Origin: Betaproteobacteria bacterium
GTDB taxonomy: Bacteria > Pseudomonadota > Gammaproteobacteria > Burkholderiales > Casimicrobiaceae
Reading direction: 5' to 3'
Assembly: GCA_004293675.1 (NCBI GenBank)
Contig: READ01000038.1
Span: 1-41,847, forward strand
DNA: 41,847 nucleotides
Shown here: positions 24,406 to 33,672 of the stretch, piece after piece
Position numbering within the stretch: position 1 is the stretch's first letter
Layout: each line of letters opens with the position of its first letter
Program-made: the position numbers and the translations under genes
The notes under the pieces: model-generated
What the model saw: the letters and a program-made list of their open reading frames with translations, nothing else
Told to the model about the DNA's origin: nothing
Databases searched by the model: none

Positions 24406-26088
24406 TCACGAAACATACAAACCCAACGGCCGCATTTCGGCAAGGCAGCTTTCTACGAAACGACGCAACGCTGCCCATCGCGCTCTATCGTCAGCCCCGG
24501 CAGACGGAGCAAACGCATCAGGCACTGTCAAGGTGCCGAGCCGGAGGCGATCAAAGAGCACATCGGCAATCTGATCCCGCGAACGAGCCCCGTCAGACAG
24601 CGCCAGCACAATACGGGCCGCAGCGTTGATCCCTACGGCATCGTGTCGCAACGTTGAGATCCGTGTTTTGCCTTGCTGGCTATCCCACTGTGCCCAAGCG
24701 AGTGCTTTGGGCTTATCGCCCAAAACAGGCGGGAGCTTCAAGGCGCTCGTGCGCAGCTCCACCGTGTTCCAGCTAAACATTGAAAGCAGATCGCTGCAAA
24801 GCGTAACGGCATCGGTCTCGACTGGATTGGCGACCAAAAGCTCGAGTGCGCTTCTCGATGCCGTCAGCAACTCGTCGAAGCTCAAGGAATTGGGCCAGTG
24901 CTGGGTGAGCACCTGTGTGGCTGCCTTGGCAATCGGGTTGGTGATGCTGATGTCGATACCGTTGTGGGCGACGTACCCCGTCAAACCAAAGCGGTTGAAG
25001 GGCACTTTTTCGCCATCGATGGGCTTTTCGGCGTAGCGGCCGGCGAAGTGCAGGCTGCGCAATGCATTCAGATCGGGCACCACCTTTGGAGTCAACTCCG
25101 ACCGCACCAAAAGACTTTGGCGAAACGTTCGGTTGCGGAAGAAGTCAATGTACTGTTCAGCCATCACTCGATCGCTCATCGTTGAAACGATTTTTTTGGC
25201 ATCGTCTTGCAACCAATGCGCGTAGTTTGTGAAGTGCTCAGCCTCTGATAGGTAGCTCAAACCGTGCGACTGAGCCTGCGTCACCCAATCCTTGAAAAAC
25301 ATTGGCTCGTTAACGCCCTCAAGGTACTCATGAAAGATGTAGCTGTCGTGCGAATTTTTGAGAATGTCGCGCTCGCTTCTCATGTACTTGCCAAACAGCG
25401 TCTCAGCGCCGCTAGTTTCGACCAAGACATTGAGAAGCTCTCGGGCCGCGCGCACCTTGTGCTGGGGCGACTTGATTTGCTCACAATGAATGAGCATCAT
25501 GTCTCGAAGCGCTGCACGAAAGTGCCAACCGGGATAGACGTTGTAGCTAACAAAACCGACGCCGTTGGGAGCTAGAAAGCGCTTTAAGGTGTCGAAAATA
25601 GCGGTCTGGACTGCCTTTGGGACCCAACTAAAAACGCCGTGGCAGATGATGTAGTCAAACTGCCCGAGATCATCGGGTAGCGCCGTAATGTTGGCCTGCA
25701 TGAGCGTGAGATTGCGCACATTGAGGGCCTCGATCGCGCGCTTGCCATCGAGAATTTGCGAGCGCGATAGGTCAAGCCCAACAACCTGAGCTTGCGGATT
25801 GGCAAGGGCGATTGGAGCAATGTTTCCGCCCGACGCGCATCCTAATTCCAAAACGCGAGCCGATTCAACCGGCGCGACATTGATCCCGTAGAGCTTGGCG
25901 ATCGCGCCAATTTTGCTAGGGTGAGTTTGGGGAAACGCATGCGACTCGTAGGCCAGTGCGTCGTAATCGGCTTCGATTTGGCCGATCAGTCGTTGCTGCA
26001 CAGAGTCGCTGTCAGCGACCGAAGCAATATCCGAACGCCCGGTCGGGAGCGGGTTATGCAAGTCTGGTTTCAACTCGACGCCTTGCAC
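24406..26088 (-). CDS. SAM-dependent methyltransferase with regulatory domain (PKMT-like)
   Basis: This 560-residue cytoplasmic enzyme has a class I methyltransferase domain with motif I VLELGCASGGN (about 79-89), VVGLDLSRSQI and FDYIICHGVFSWVP. It is preceded by the family signature YDALAYESHAFPQTHP. A middle segment (about 230-330, HEYLEGVNEPMFF, LSYLSEAEH) matches the methyltransferase regulatory domain. The C-terminal third looks like winged-helix modules. This architecture is that of the family containing rickettsial protein-lysine methyltransferases PKMT1 and PKMT2, which modify the autotransporter OmpB. The GTG start at 26088 directly follows the TGA of the small exported gene, which supports it. 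The adhesin gene begins 63 bp after its stop. The substrate here is unknown; adhesin lysines are an inference from context. Confidence 0.88.
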   Translation of the reverse strand: MQGVELKPDLHNPLPTGRSDIASVADSDSVQQRLIGQIEADYDALAYESHAFPQTHPSKIGAIAKLYGINVAPVESARVLELGCASGGNIAPIALANPQAQVVGLDLSRSQILDGKRAIEALNVRNLTLMQANITALPDDLGQFDYIICHGVFSWVPKAVQTAIFDTLKRFLAPNGVGFVSYNVYPGWHFRAALRDMMLIHCEQIKSPQHKVRAARELLNVLVETSGAETLFGKYMRSERDILKNSHDSYIFHEYLEGVNEPMFFKDWVTQAQSHGLSYLSEAEHFTNYAHWLQDDAKKIVSTMSDRVMAEQYIDFFRNRTFRQSLLVRSELTPKVVPDLNALRSLHFAGRYAEKPIDGEKVPFNRFGLTGYVAHNGIDISITNPIAKAATQVLTQHWPNSLSFDELLTASRSALELLVANPVETDAVTLCSDLLSMFSWNTVELRTSALKLPPVLGDKPKALAWAQWDSQQGKTRISTLRHDAVGINAAARIVLALSDGARSRDQIADVLFDRLRLGTLTVPDAFAPSAGADDRARWAALRRFVESCLAEMRPLGLYVS

Positions 26089-26412
26089 TCAGCGCAGACA
26101 GCTTATGGAGCCCAGAGCGGCAGACCCGTAGTTGGGGCCTTGCTCGTCGCGCGTAAAGCTTGCGCGCACTGGGATGTACAAATAACAGGTGACACCGTTT
26201 TTCGGATCCTGCAGTTTTTGAATCGCAGTGAAGGGAAAGGGACCAGCAAAGGCCTCCACTGTGACCATCCGCGGCAGGTCAGGCATCCCCTGCTGGGCTT
26301 GCATATTGGCCGGCGCTAAAGCTAGGGTAGTCAGGGCAGCGGTCGCGAGATGCCCGCGGCGCAGCAAGCGCCAGATACCGGACGCTAAATTGGCCAGGCG
26401 TGCAGCACTCAT
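26089..26412 (-). CDS. Small exported protein with one Cys pair
   Basis: This encodes 107 residues from the ATG at 26412, with GGGGA 9 nt upstream. A basic N-region and a hydrophobic core (ATAALTTLALAPANMQAQ) form a signal peptide. The mature part of about 65 residues contains MVTVEAFAGPFPFTAIQKLQ, then GVTCYLYIPV and GSISCLR. The C..C pattern at the end resembles many small periplasmic proteins of unknown role. Its stop TGA is followed immediately by the GTG of the methyltransferase gene, so the two are translationally linked. No family name can be given. Confidence 0.75.
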   Translation of the reverse strand: MSAARLANLASGIWRLLRRGHLATAALTTLALAPANMQAQQGMPDLPRMVTVEAFAGPFPFTAIQKLQDPKNGVTCYLYIPVRASFTRDEQGPNYGSAALGSISCLR

Positions 26413-27001
26413 GAACGAATCCCCAGATTCAGAAGCGTGTTAGGAGCCATGGGCGAGTAACAAAACAACGTGCGCGTCTCCGTATAGAGTGACAATATCT
26501 TGTTGTATTTTTATGCCCAAAGTTCCATGACGTGGTCATATTTTTACGATTTCTGCGATTGATCGGAACGTTGAGAGGCCGTGTCAGGAAGCTCGCCAAT
26601 AGCGATCAAGCAACTGCGTGAAGCGCGCGACAACGTCATCCGAGTAAGACAGCTGTGCACCGCCCCAGAAACCCCACAATAAACAGCACTCTTCAATATC
26701 TTGGCTTGTCGACAGCTTTGTTCCGCTCAGCTCAGACGGAGGTCTTATGACGAATTCATGAGATCAGCGGTTGCTAAATACAGCTTTAGAAGTTACGCCT
26801 CACTAACACGATGATTATTGCTATTTTTTGTAACTTTCAAAAATACATAAATTGTCTTTATAATCATTTTTTAATAAGGCTTTGGTAAAGTAAGTTGTAT
26901 ATCAAGCGCAGGCCTGTTGCTCTTCTGCAACATCACGGCGGGAAGTTTTGCCATCGCGCGCCGCGCTTCGATGGTGCCGCGAAGTCACCCTGCTGCGCTT
27001 G
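26413..27001. other. Gene-poor region with mini-ORFs and an AT-rich segment
   Basis: There is no standard gene. The minus-strand promoter of the small exported gene should lie at 26413-26560. A startless 59-codon minus frame (26584-26763) is described separately. On the plus strand a strong GGAGG (26738-26742) precedes ATG 26747 and three ATGA-linked mini-ORFs of 4, 18 and 25 codons (26747-26761, 26758-26814, 26811-26888). The third encodes a hydrophobic peptide starting MIIAIFCNF. From 26815 to 26900 the DNA is strikingly AT-rich and probably includes the end of trmJ transcription. Confidence 0.5.
26584..26763 (-). pseudogene. Possible gene remnant, 59 codons without a start
   Basis: The minus-strand frame between the stops at 26764-26766 and 26584-26586 reads like a real protein end: ELSGTKLSTSQDIEECCLLW, then GGAQLSYSDDVVARFTQLLD and RYWRAS. 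It has no ATG, GTG or TTG near its beginning; an ATG in another frame at about 26760 would need a frameshift. It could be the decayed 3' end of a lost gene or chance. Confidence 0.3.
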
Positions 27002-27769
27002 TTAACGAGGGAGCCGCCCGTGGTGGACAATGGCCGTGCAGATCCCGCGAAAGATATCCACCTCCTCTCGCTCCAATCTGGTGCGTCCAAACAGCCGACG
27101 TAGCCGCGCGAACAGCCGACGCGGTCGCTGCGGATCGTAAAAGTCACACGCAACGAGCGCTGTCTCGAGGTGTGCGTACATATTTTCAATTTCGGCCTGC
27201 GTGGCCGGTTGCAGCGAGGTGGCGTCGTACCCCTCGGTGAGTCCTGCGGCCATCCTGAGTTCATAGGCAAACACTTGTACCGCAGCACCGAGATTGAGCG
27301 ACGAGAAATCGTCGTTTGTCGGGATGTAGGCGAGCGTTTGGCAGAGCAATACCTCGGCGTTTGTCATACCGCTCATCTCGCAACCAAACACGATCGCGGC
27401 TTTACCGTGGGCGGTTTGCTGCACGGCGGTGGCGCACGCTGAGCGAACGTTCATCGTCTCGCCTAAAAATTCACGCCCTCGCGCTGAGCTGCCAACGACG
27501 TATACGCAGTCAGCCACCGCATCGGCGAGTGACGGAAAAGTCTTTGCCGCTTCCAGCAAGTCGTCGGCGCCACTCGCACGTGCTGTAGCAATGTCGCTCG
27601 GGAACACGTCCGGGTTGACCAACCGAAGCTCTGTGAGCCCCATCGTCTTCATCGCCCGAGCCGCTGCGCCGATGTTGCCGGGGTGCGAGGTGTGAGAAAG
27701 CACGACAACGGTATTGGCGAGCGCGCGCTTAGAACTAAAATCAGACTCGAACTCGCTCTTTGACACCAT
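27002..27769 (-). CDS. trmJ: tRNA (cytidine/uridine-32-2'-O)-methyltransferase TrmJ
   Basis: TrmJ is a SPOUT-fold enzyme that 2'-O-methylates position 32 of several tRNAs. The product is 255 residues from the ATG at 27769, which has AAGGAG 6 nt upstream; an upstream ATG at 27790 would overlap suhB. Motifs seen are SHPGNIGAAARAMKTMGL, LRLVNP, FGCEMSGMTNAEVLLC and DDFSSLNLGAAVQVFAYELR, including the trefoil-knot SAM site. The usual FGRE is FGCE here, an Arg to Cys change at a well-conserved position. The C-terminal region (RRLFGRTRLEREEVDIFRGI) is typical. It is divergent from suhB with 15 bp between start codons. Confidence 0.92.
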   Translation of the reverse strand: MVSKSEFESDFSSKRALANTVVVLSHTSHPGNIGAAARAMKTMGLTELRLVNPDVFPSDIATARASGADDLLEAAKTFPSLADAVADCVYVVGSSARGREFLGETMNVRSACATAVQQTAHGKAAIVFGCEMSGMTNAEVLLCQTLAYIPTNDDFSSLNLGAAVQVFAYELRMAAGLTEGYDATSLQPATQAEIENMYAHLETALVACDFYDPQRPRRLFARLRRLFGRTRLEREEVDIFRGICTAIVHHGRLPR

Positions 27770-27784
27770 TAAGGCTCCTTTTAT
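27770..27784. promoter_or_regulatory. Back-to-back ribosome binding sites of trmJ and suhB
   Basis: Only 15 bp separate the trmJ and suhB start codons. The segment AAGGCTCCTT (27771-27780) supplies AAGG to suhB on the plus strand and AAGGAG to trmJ on the minus strand. The promoters must therefore lie inside the opposite genes, giving leaders that overlap in antisense. Confidence 0.7.
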
Positions 27785-28576
27785 ATGCACCCGATGCTCA
27801 ACACGGCTATCAAAGCCGCACGCGAAGCCGCTGAAGTCATTCAGTACGGCGCCCGCAATCTTGACCGCTTAACCGTTGACAGCAAAGGCCCCGGCGATTT
27901 CGTGACCGAAATTGATCGCAAAGCAGAGGAAGTCATTGTAGATACGCTCTTGGGCGCGTATCCGAACCACGGCATCATCGGCGAAGAAGGCAGCGGCGCA
28001 ACGCGCGGTGACCCGAACTCCGATTTTGTTTGGATCATCGATCCGCTCGACGGCACAACGAATTTTTTGCACGGCGTGCCGCAGTACTGCGTGTCCATCG
28101 CCTGCCGTGAAAAAGGTGTTTTGACGCAAGCCGTTATTTACGACCCATCGAGGAACGACTTGTTTTCCGCCTCACGTGGCGGTGGCGCGTTTATGAATGA
28201 CCGTCGAATTCGTGTTTCAAAACGCTTGAAACTCCGAGATTGCTTGATCGGCACGGGATTTCCGTTCCGCGACGGCGCAGCGTTCGACGAATACATGGTG
28301 CAGCTGAAAAACTTGATGCCCAAGTGCGCGGGCCTGCGCCGCCCCGGCGCAGCAGCGCTTGATTTGGCCTACGTCGCCGCAGGATTTTTTGACGGCTTTT
28401 GGGAAATGAAGCTCAATCAGTGGGACATGGCCGCAGGCGCACTGTTGATCCAAGAAGCCGGCGGTTTGGTCACGGGCATCGACGGCGAAGATTCCTACAT
28501 GGACACGGGCTCTATCGTTGCCGGAACGCCCAAGATTTTTGCCGACCTTTTGACGACGTTACAACTGAAGTCTTAA
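27785..28576 (+). CDS. suhB: Inositol-1-monophosphatase family protein SuhB
   Basis: This 263-residue Mg2+-dependent phosphatase starts MHPMLNTAIKAAREA, almost the same as E. coli SuhB, which supports the start. Metal-site motifs are GEEGSG, WIIDPLDGTTNFLHG and WDMAAGALLIQEAGG. SuhB hydrolyses inositol-1-phosphate in vitro; in E. coli it also joins the NusA-containing antitermination complex on rRNA operons. That role is of interest because nusA and an rRNA operon are in this window, about 11 kb away. It is divergent from trmJ and precedes mutS by 21 bp on the same strand. Confidence 0.95.
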   Translation: MHPMLNTAIKAAREAAEVIQYGARNLDRLTVDSKGPGDFVTEIDRKAEEVIVDTLLGAYPNHGIIGEEGSGATRGDPNSDFVWIIDPLDGTTNFLHGVPQYCVSIACREKGVLTQAVIYDPSRNDLFSASRGGGAFMNDRRIRVSKRLKLRDCLIGTGFPFRDGAAFDEYMVQLKNLMPKCAGLRRPGAAALDLAYVAAGFFDGFWEMKLNQWDMAAGALLIQEAGGLVTGIDGEDSYMDTGSIVAGTPKIFADLLTTLQLKS

Positions 28577-28597
28577 GCGCATCGTCGTCTCGTCGTG

Positions 28598-31207
28598 ATG
28601 TCAGCGCACACGCCCATGATGCAGCAGTACCTGGCGCTCAAAGCTGAGCACCCGGACAAGCTGGTTTTTTACCGCATGGGCGATTTCTACGAGCTGTTTT
28701 TTGATGACGCCAAGCGCGCCGCGAAGATGCTCGATATCACGCTCACGCAGCGCGGTGAATCGGCCGGGGCGCCCATTCCCATGGCGGGCGTGCCGTTTCA
28801 TTCAATCGACGGTTACCTCGCGAAGCTCGTTCGACTGGGCGAAACCATCGCGATCATTGAACAGGTCGGGGTGCCGGGTGTTGGCAAAGGTCCAGTCGAG
28901 CGCAAAGTCGCGCGCATCGTAACGCCGGGCACAGTGATCGACGCAACGCTGATGGACGCGCGAAAGGAAGTGCTGCTCGCTGCCGTTGCTATTGACGGCG
29001 CTCGCTCGGGTGTTGCTTTGGTCAACGCGTCATCGGGTACGGTGGTGCTACGGGACCTACAAACGAGCGAACTCGCGGCGTACCTTGCGCGCAAAAATCC
29101 TGCTGAGTTTGTTTGCACCGAATCGAGTGACACGACGATTCGCAGCCTGCTCGCTGAAGCCACGTCGCTCTCGGCTTTTACGCTTCGTACACGACCCGAT
29201 TACGAGTTCACGACCGTTCGCGCAAACGACGAACTCACCCAAGCGCTTGCGACAACGACGCTCAGCCATCTCGATGTTGAGCGCACGCCACTGGCGCTGT
29301 TGGCTTGCGGTGCGGCGCTCGCGTTTACACGTTTAGTCAACGGCGGTTCGCGACTGCCAATTTCCACGGTACACATCGAACGCGCGAGCGAATCCGTCGA
29401 AATGGACGGTGCGACGCTTCGCAATTTAGAGATTACGCAAACGCTTTCCGGCGCTGAGTCGCCCACGCTTTTTTCGCTACTCGATCGATGCGAGACCGCA
29501 GCGGGATCGCGCTTACTCAGAGCCACGTTAAACGAACCGCCGCGCGATGCAGCGAAGGCCAGCTCGCGGCATGATGCGATCGAGTCGTTGGCGCGTGGGC
29601 TCAACCACGACGCGACAAGCTTTAGCTACCGAGCACTGCAAGACGCGCTGCGAGGTTTATCCGACATCGAGCGGATTGCGACGCGAGTTGCCATGCTGAG
29701 CGTTCGGCCACGAGAACTGGCGGGGCTACGAAGCACGCTGGGCGCACTTCCCGCGTTGGTCGAAGCGTTGAGTCGCGTTGACAACGTCACGCTGCGATCG
29801 CTGGCGAACGCCATCGATATCGATCCACAGTGGCACACACTCCTAACGCAGGCCATCGCGGCGGAGCCATCGCTCGCGGTGCGCGATGGCGGCGTCATCG
29901 CCAACGGCTTTAGCGCAGACTTAGACGAACTTCGCGCCATCCAAACCGATAGCGGCGCGTTTCTCGCCAAGATGGAACTGGCTGAGCGCGAGCGTAGCGG
30001 CATTCCGAATTTGCGCGTTGAATACAACAAGGTTCACGGGTTCTACATTGAAATCACGTCGAGCTATCTCGGTCAGGTTCCGGTTGAGTACAAACGTCGC
30101 CAAACCCTCAAAAACGCCGAGCGCTACATCACGCCCGAGCTCAAAGCGTTTGAGGACAAAGCGCTGGCCGCTAATGATCGCTCGTTGGCGCTCGAAAAGC
30201 GGCTCTTCGATGAACTGCTGCAATCGCTCGCGCCGTCGCTCGAAGCGCTGCGGCGAGCAGGTGTGGCATTGGCCGAGTTGGATCTGCTGGCGAACTTCGC
30301 CGAGCGCGCGGAAACACTGAAACTCACACGGCCCACATTCACTAGCCTTCCTTGTCTAGACGTTCATTCCGCCAGGCACCCAGTGATCGAATCGTTGGTC
30401 GATCAATTCATCCCCAACGATATTCGCTTGGACTCAAAACGTTCCTGTGTCGTGCTGACTGGCCCGAACATGGGCGGCAAAAGCACGTACATGCGCCAAG
30501 CGGCGCTTGCTGTGATCATGGCCTATGCCGGTTGCTATGTTGCAGCGAGCGCAGCAACAATCGGCCCAATTGATCGTGTGCTGACACGCATCGGCGCCAG
30601 CGACGATTTGGCAAGCGGCCGATCAACGTTTATGGTCGAGATGACCGAAGCGGCGGCGATCTTGCAGCGCGCTACGCCGAATTCGCTAGTGATCGTGGAT
30701 GAAATCGGTCGGGGTACGTCGACGTTTGACGGGCTTGCATTGGCCACTGCTATCGCGCGACGTTTAATCACAAAGGCGCAAAGCCTGACCCTCTTCGCCA
30801 CACACTACTTCGAGTTGACCGAGCTCGCCAACGACTACGCCACTTGCGTGAACCAGCACGTTAGCGTGATCGAGCACGGTGACAAAGTAGTGTTTCTGCA
30901 CGAAGTGAAAGCGGGCCCCGCCAGTCGAAGCTACGGAATCGACGTTGCGAAACTCGCTGGCTTACCGGCCGAGGTGATTCGTGATGCGCGGCGCGAATTG
31001 GAGCGCTTGGAAAAAGAGCGGACGCACTCCACACCGCAGGCCGACTTATTTGCCAGTGCGCCCGTTCCGTCGGTCGAGGTTCCGAGCCGCGCGCCATTCA
31101 TTGAGGCACTGATAAATATCGACGTTGACGATCTGAGCCCTCGCGAGGCGCACGCAAAACTTGCCGAGATGATCGCGTTGGCGCGCGCTAGCGAGTCGTC
31201 GCCGTAA
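28598..31207 (+). CDS. mutS: DNA mismatch repair protein MutS
   Basis: MutS recognises mismatches and small loops and recruits MutL. The 869-residue protein, of full family length, has the mismatch-binding Phe-x-Glu in [11 protein letters not shown] (about 24-34) and the connector and core domains. It has a clamp region and the ATPase: Walker [14 protein letters not shown] (about 620), Walker [16 protein letters not shown] (about 698) and [10 protein letters not shown]. The end ([16 protein letters not shown]) matches the C-terminal dimer helix. I prefer the ATG at 28598 over the adjoining GTG at 28595. No strong ribosome site is seen, and expression probably comes through suhB. Nothing suggests inactivation. 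Confidence 0.97.
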   Translation: MSAHTPMMQQYLALKAEHPDKLVFYRMGDFYELFFDDAKRAAKMLDITLTQRGESAGAPIPMAGVPFHSIDGYLAKLVRLGETIAIIEQVGVPGVGKGPVERKVARIVTPGTVIDATLMDARKEVLLAAVAIDGARSGVALVNASSGTVVLRDLQTSELAAYLARKNPAEFVCTESSDTTIRSLLAEATSLSAFTLRTRPDYEFTTVRANDELTQALATTTLSHLDVERTPLALLACGAALAFTRLVNGGSRLPISTVHIERASESVEMDGATLRNLEITQTLSGAESPTLFSLLDRCETAAGSRLLRATLNEPPRDAAKASSRHDAIESLARGLNHDATSFSYRALQDALRGLSDIERIATRVAMLSVRPRELAGLRSTLGALPALVEALSRVDNVTLRSLANAIDIDPQWHTLLTQAIAAEPSLAVRDGGVIANGFSADLDELRAIQTDSGAFLAKMELAERERSGIPNLRVEYNKVHGFYIEITSSYLGQVPVEYKRRQTLKNAERYITPELKAFEDKALAANDRSLALEKRLFDELLQSLAPSLEALRRAGVALAELDLLANFAERAETLKLTRPTFTSLPCLDVHSARHPVIESLVDQFIPNDIRLDSKRSCVVLTGPNMGGKSTYMRQAALAVIMAYAGCYVAASAATIGPIDRVLTRIGASDDLASGRSTFMVEMTEAAAILQRATPNSLVIVDEIGRGTSTFDGLALATAIARRLITKAQSLTLFATHYFELTELANDYATCVNQHVSVIEHGDKVVFLHEVKAGPASRSYGIDVAKLAGLPAEVIRDARRELERLEKERTHSTPQADLFASAPVPSVEVPSRAPFIEALINIDVDDLSPREAHAKLAEMIALARASESSP

Positions 31208-31320
31208 TCTGACGGCGCTAGCCGGACTCCATACGCGACACGAACGTGTGTTCCCTTCGCGACAGTTTCAGACTGGTAGCATTTCGCGCTCGAGGCTTTT
31301 AAGAAACATCGAGGTTGATA

Positions 31321-33672
31321 ATGATGCAACGCTGTGTTTACGATTCTGCGACCGGCAGGAGCGTCTCCCGCCTTTTGCGCCAAAAACTGATTTTTTGTTT
31401 TTCAGTAGTCGCCATGGCGTGTCAAGCGCAAACTGCCACAGTCGTCGAGTACTACAACCGAACGTTGGATTCATACTTCTTGACCGGGCGCCCATCGGAG
31501 CAGGCAGCGCTCGATGGTGTAGCCGACTTCGTTCGGACTGGAATGACATTTCGCGCATTCTCAGCCAGCAGCGCGCCGCCAGACGCTACAAGAATCTGCC
31601 GCTACTACATTTCGCAGACGGCCCCGTTCGTTAGCTCGCACTTCTATGGTGACGAAGGGGGCGATTGCGCGGCGATTGCAGCCGCCAACTTACCGACGTT
31701 CAGTAACGAAGGGCTCGATTTCGCTATTGCTAAGGCGGTGGCCGGTGAAAGCTGCCCTGTCACAGCGCCGTTCACCATCTACAGGGCGTTTCGCCCGCAG
31801 AACACAGCAGCTCCCAAGAAATCTCCTAACCATCGATACAGCGCAAGCTTTTCCTCATACAACGCGATGGTTAGCGCTGGTTGGAGTGGCGAAGGGCCGC
31901 AGTTCTGTGCCACCAGCGCCACGGCAGTGAGCATCACGCAAGCGGCAGGCACCGACATCAAAAGCTGGCTGACCACAGATGTTACGGCTCGGCTTAGTAT
32001 TGCCGGCAGTTGGTTTGCCGGAGTGGCCTCTGCAGGCGTGATTGGCCCCTATTGGAATGTGGTGCGCACTGGGGTGAGTCAGCGGGAGGGCATTTCGTTG
32101 GGAGGTTGGGGATTCAACGGTTGGCCACCCACGAGAACTAACGATGTTTCGCCAATCAAGGCGGCGCTGTTCGAACAAGGCGAAAACGGGCTTCTGAGCG
32201 ATGGTGCTGTGAAGTTGGGCAACCCGCAGACCCGTGGGGCGGGCTCGGTGATCGTAGCCGATTTCAATGGCGACCGTCGTGACGATTTAGTCATGCTGGC
32301 TCACAACGAAAGTCCATTTCTCTGGCAACCAAGTACCGCCTGGATGTCACGGGCGGATGGCGGTTTCGATCGCATTGAGCTGCCTGACAACGTAATGGCG
32401 CACGACGCACGCTTGATTCGCTGGCTCGATGGCAAGCCGCGCATACTGGCACGATCCTTCGGAGGTAGCGGCAACAATGGGCAGGGCGCCGGATTCCACC
32501 TGCTCTATGAGTGGAAGGGGAGTAACTTCACTGTCGATCGGTCCCTTGGGAACCTTGGTGGCATGTCGATTGCTGCATTTGGCACGAAGGCAGACGCGAC
32601 CAATTGGCTGTTCGTTGGCGGCAGCAATGGTGGTGGCCCAGGGCAGCCACAGTGGGCCGCCAGCAACCCCATGCTCAACTACGCCTATCGCTACGCAAAC
32701 GGAACGCTCTTATCGCCTCCCATTGCGCTACCGAAGCCATACTTCAACGACAAGGCAGCTTATGCAGGATTCAAAAGCGAATGGGATCCCGCGTCAAAGT
32801 CGCACACCTCGCGACTATGGGTGAGCGATCTGAACCAAGACGGCCTCCCGGACGTACTGGCAGCGCAGGAGATATGGAGCGGTGCCAATGGGCTCGCCAA
32901 GTCGAAATTCCAGCTGATGCTTAACCGCGGTGGAGGCAGCTTTTCGGATGACACCGACTCGCTGGCGCCAGAGTACAGCGAAGATGCCTACATTGACTAT
33001 TCGGTGCGTCTGGTCGACGTAGACGGCAGCGGCATCGACACGATGTTTCTAAGTTCGAATTCCGTGTTTCGGGAGACTGAGGACGCGACGCGCCAGGGTC
33101 AGTACGTCCTAGTCAATGACGGTACCGGGAGGCTTTACGTGGCTATGCGTGATGAATTCAGGGCAATGCGCGCGCAGATTGGCGCTTACATAAACCGTCA
33201 GCTGCCGGCTGTCGGCTCTGGCACCTCCGTGACTGTTACGCAACAGTTCATCGCATATCGCACCGCTGCTGGCACTCTTAACTTCGCCGCCGTAGCTCGC
33301 TACTTTACGCCGGCGCAGACAAGCGCTGGGGAGTACCGCTTCGTGGTGGTCAACGTGCCGTTGCAAATCAACTTGGCCACAGACTTTCGGCGCCCTATCA
33401 GTATTCCTAGCCGCAACGGCAGCCGTCGCATCCGCACCTTTGCTGGTAACGATGTTATCTACCGAGCGGTGACCGATCCGGATTGCCTCGTCGATGGCGG
33501 ACTTGGCAACAACAAGGTGGTATACCCTGGCAAACGAGCGGACTGGTCGGTAGTCCGCGAAGACGGTTTGTTGCGGATTCGACCGACCGCAGGACCAGGG
33601 GGAACAGATACCTTGTTGCGAGTCCAGTCGGCACAGTTTGATGACGTCACGGTGGACTTGACCAAGTTGTAG
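31321..33672 (+). CDS. Exported multidomain protein: DUF5648-like, FG-GAP/VCBS-like repeats, RTX-associated C-terminus
   Basis: This encodes 783 residues from the ATG at 31321, with GAGG 6 nt upstream; a TTG at 31315 is rejected. A signal peptide ends near MACQAQ. The N-terminal part has VVEYYNRTLDSYFLTGRPSE and RICRYYIS..SHFY, like DUF5648 units found in secreted proteins. The middle has calcium-loop repeats of FG-GAP/VCBS type: VADFNGDRRDDLVML, VSDLNQDGLPDVLAAQ and LVDVDGSGIDTMFLSS. The end (FAGNDVIYRA, VDGGLGNNKVVYPGKRADWS, GTDTLLRVQSAQFDDVTVDL) resembles the region after RTX repeats in type I secreted proteins. Having both a signal peptide and an RTX-like end is odd. It is monocistronic after mutS; function is unknown and surface binding is inferred. 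Confidence 0.85.
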   Translation: MMQRCVYDSATGRSVSRLLRQKLIFCFSVVAMACQAQTATVVEYYNRTLDSYFLTGRPSEQAALDGVADFVRTGMTFRAFSASSAPPDATRICRYYISQTAPFVSSHFYGDEGGDCAAIAAANLPTFSNEGLDFAIAKAVAGESCPVTAPFTIYRAFRPQNTAAPKKSPNHRYSASFSSYNAMVSAGWSGEGPQFCATSATAVSITQAAGTDIKSWLTTDVTARLSIAGSWFAGVASAGVIGPYWNVVRTGVSQREGISLGGWGFNGWPPTRTNDVSPIKAALFEQGENGLLSDGAVKLGNPQTRGAGSVIVADFNGDRRDDLVMLAHNESPFLWQPSTAWMSRADGGFDRIELPDNVMAHDARLIRWLDGKPRILARSFGGSGNNGQGAGFHLLYEWKGSNFTVDRSLGNLGGMSIAAFGTKADATNWLFVGGSNGGGPGQPQWAASNPMLNYAYRYANGTLLSPPIALPKPYFNDKAAYAGFKSEWDPASKSHTSRLWVSDLNQDGLPDVLAAQEIWSGANGLAKSKFQLMLNRGGGSFSDDTDSLAPEYSEDAYIDYSVRLVDVDGSGIDTMFLSSNSVFRETEDATRQGQYVLVNDGTGRLYVAMRDEFRAMRAQIGAYINRQLPAVGSGTSVTVTQQFIAYRTAAGTLNFAAVARYFTPAQTSAGEYRFVVVNVPLQINLATDFRRPISIPSRNGSRRIRTFAGNDVIYRAVTDPDCLVDGGLGNNKVVYPGKRADWSVVREDGLLRIRPTAGPGGTDTLLRVQSAQFDDVTVDLTKL

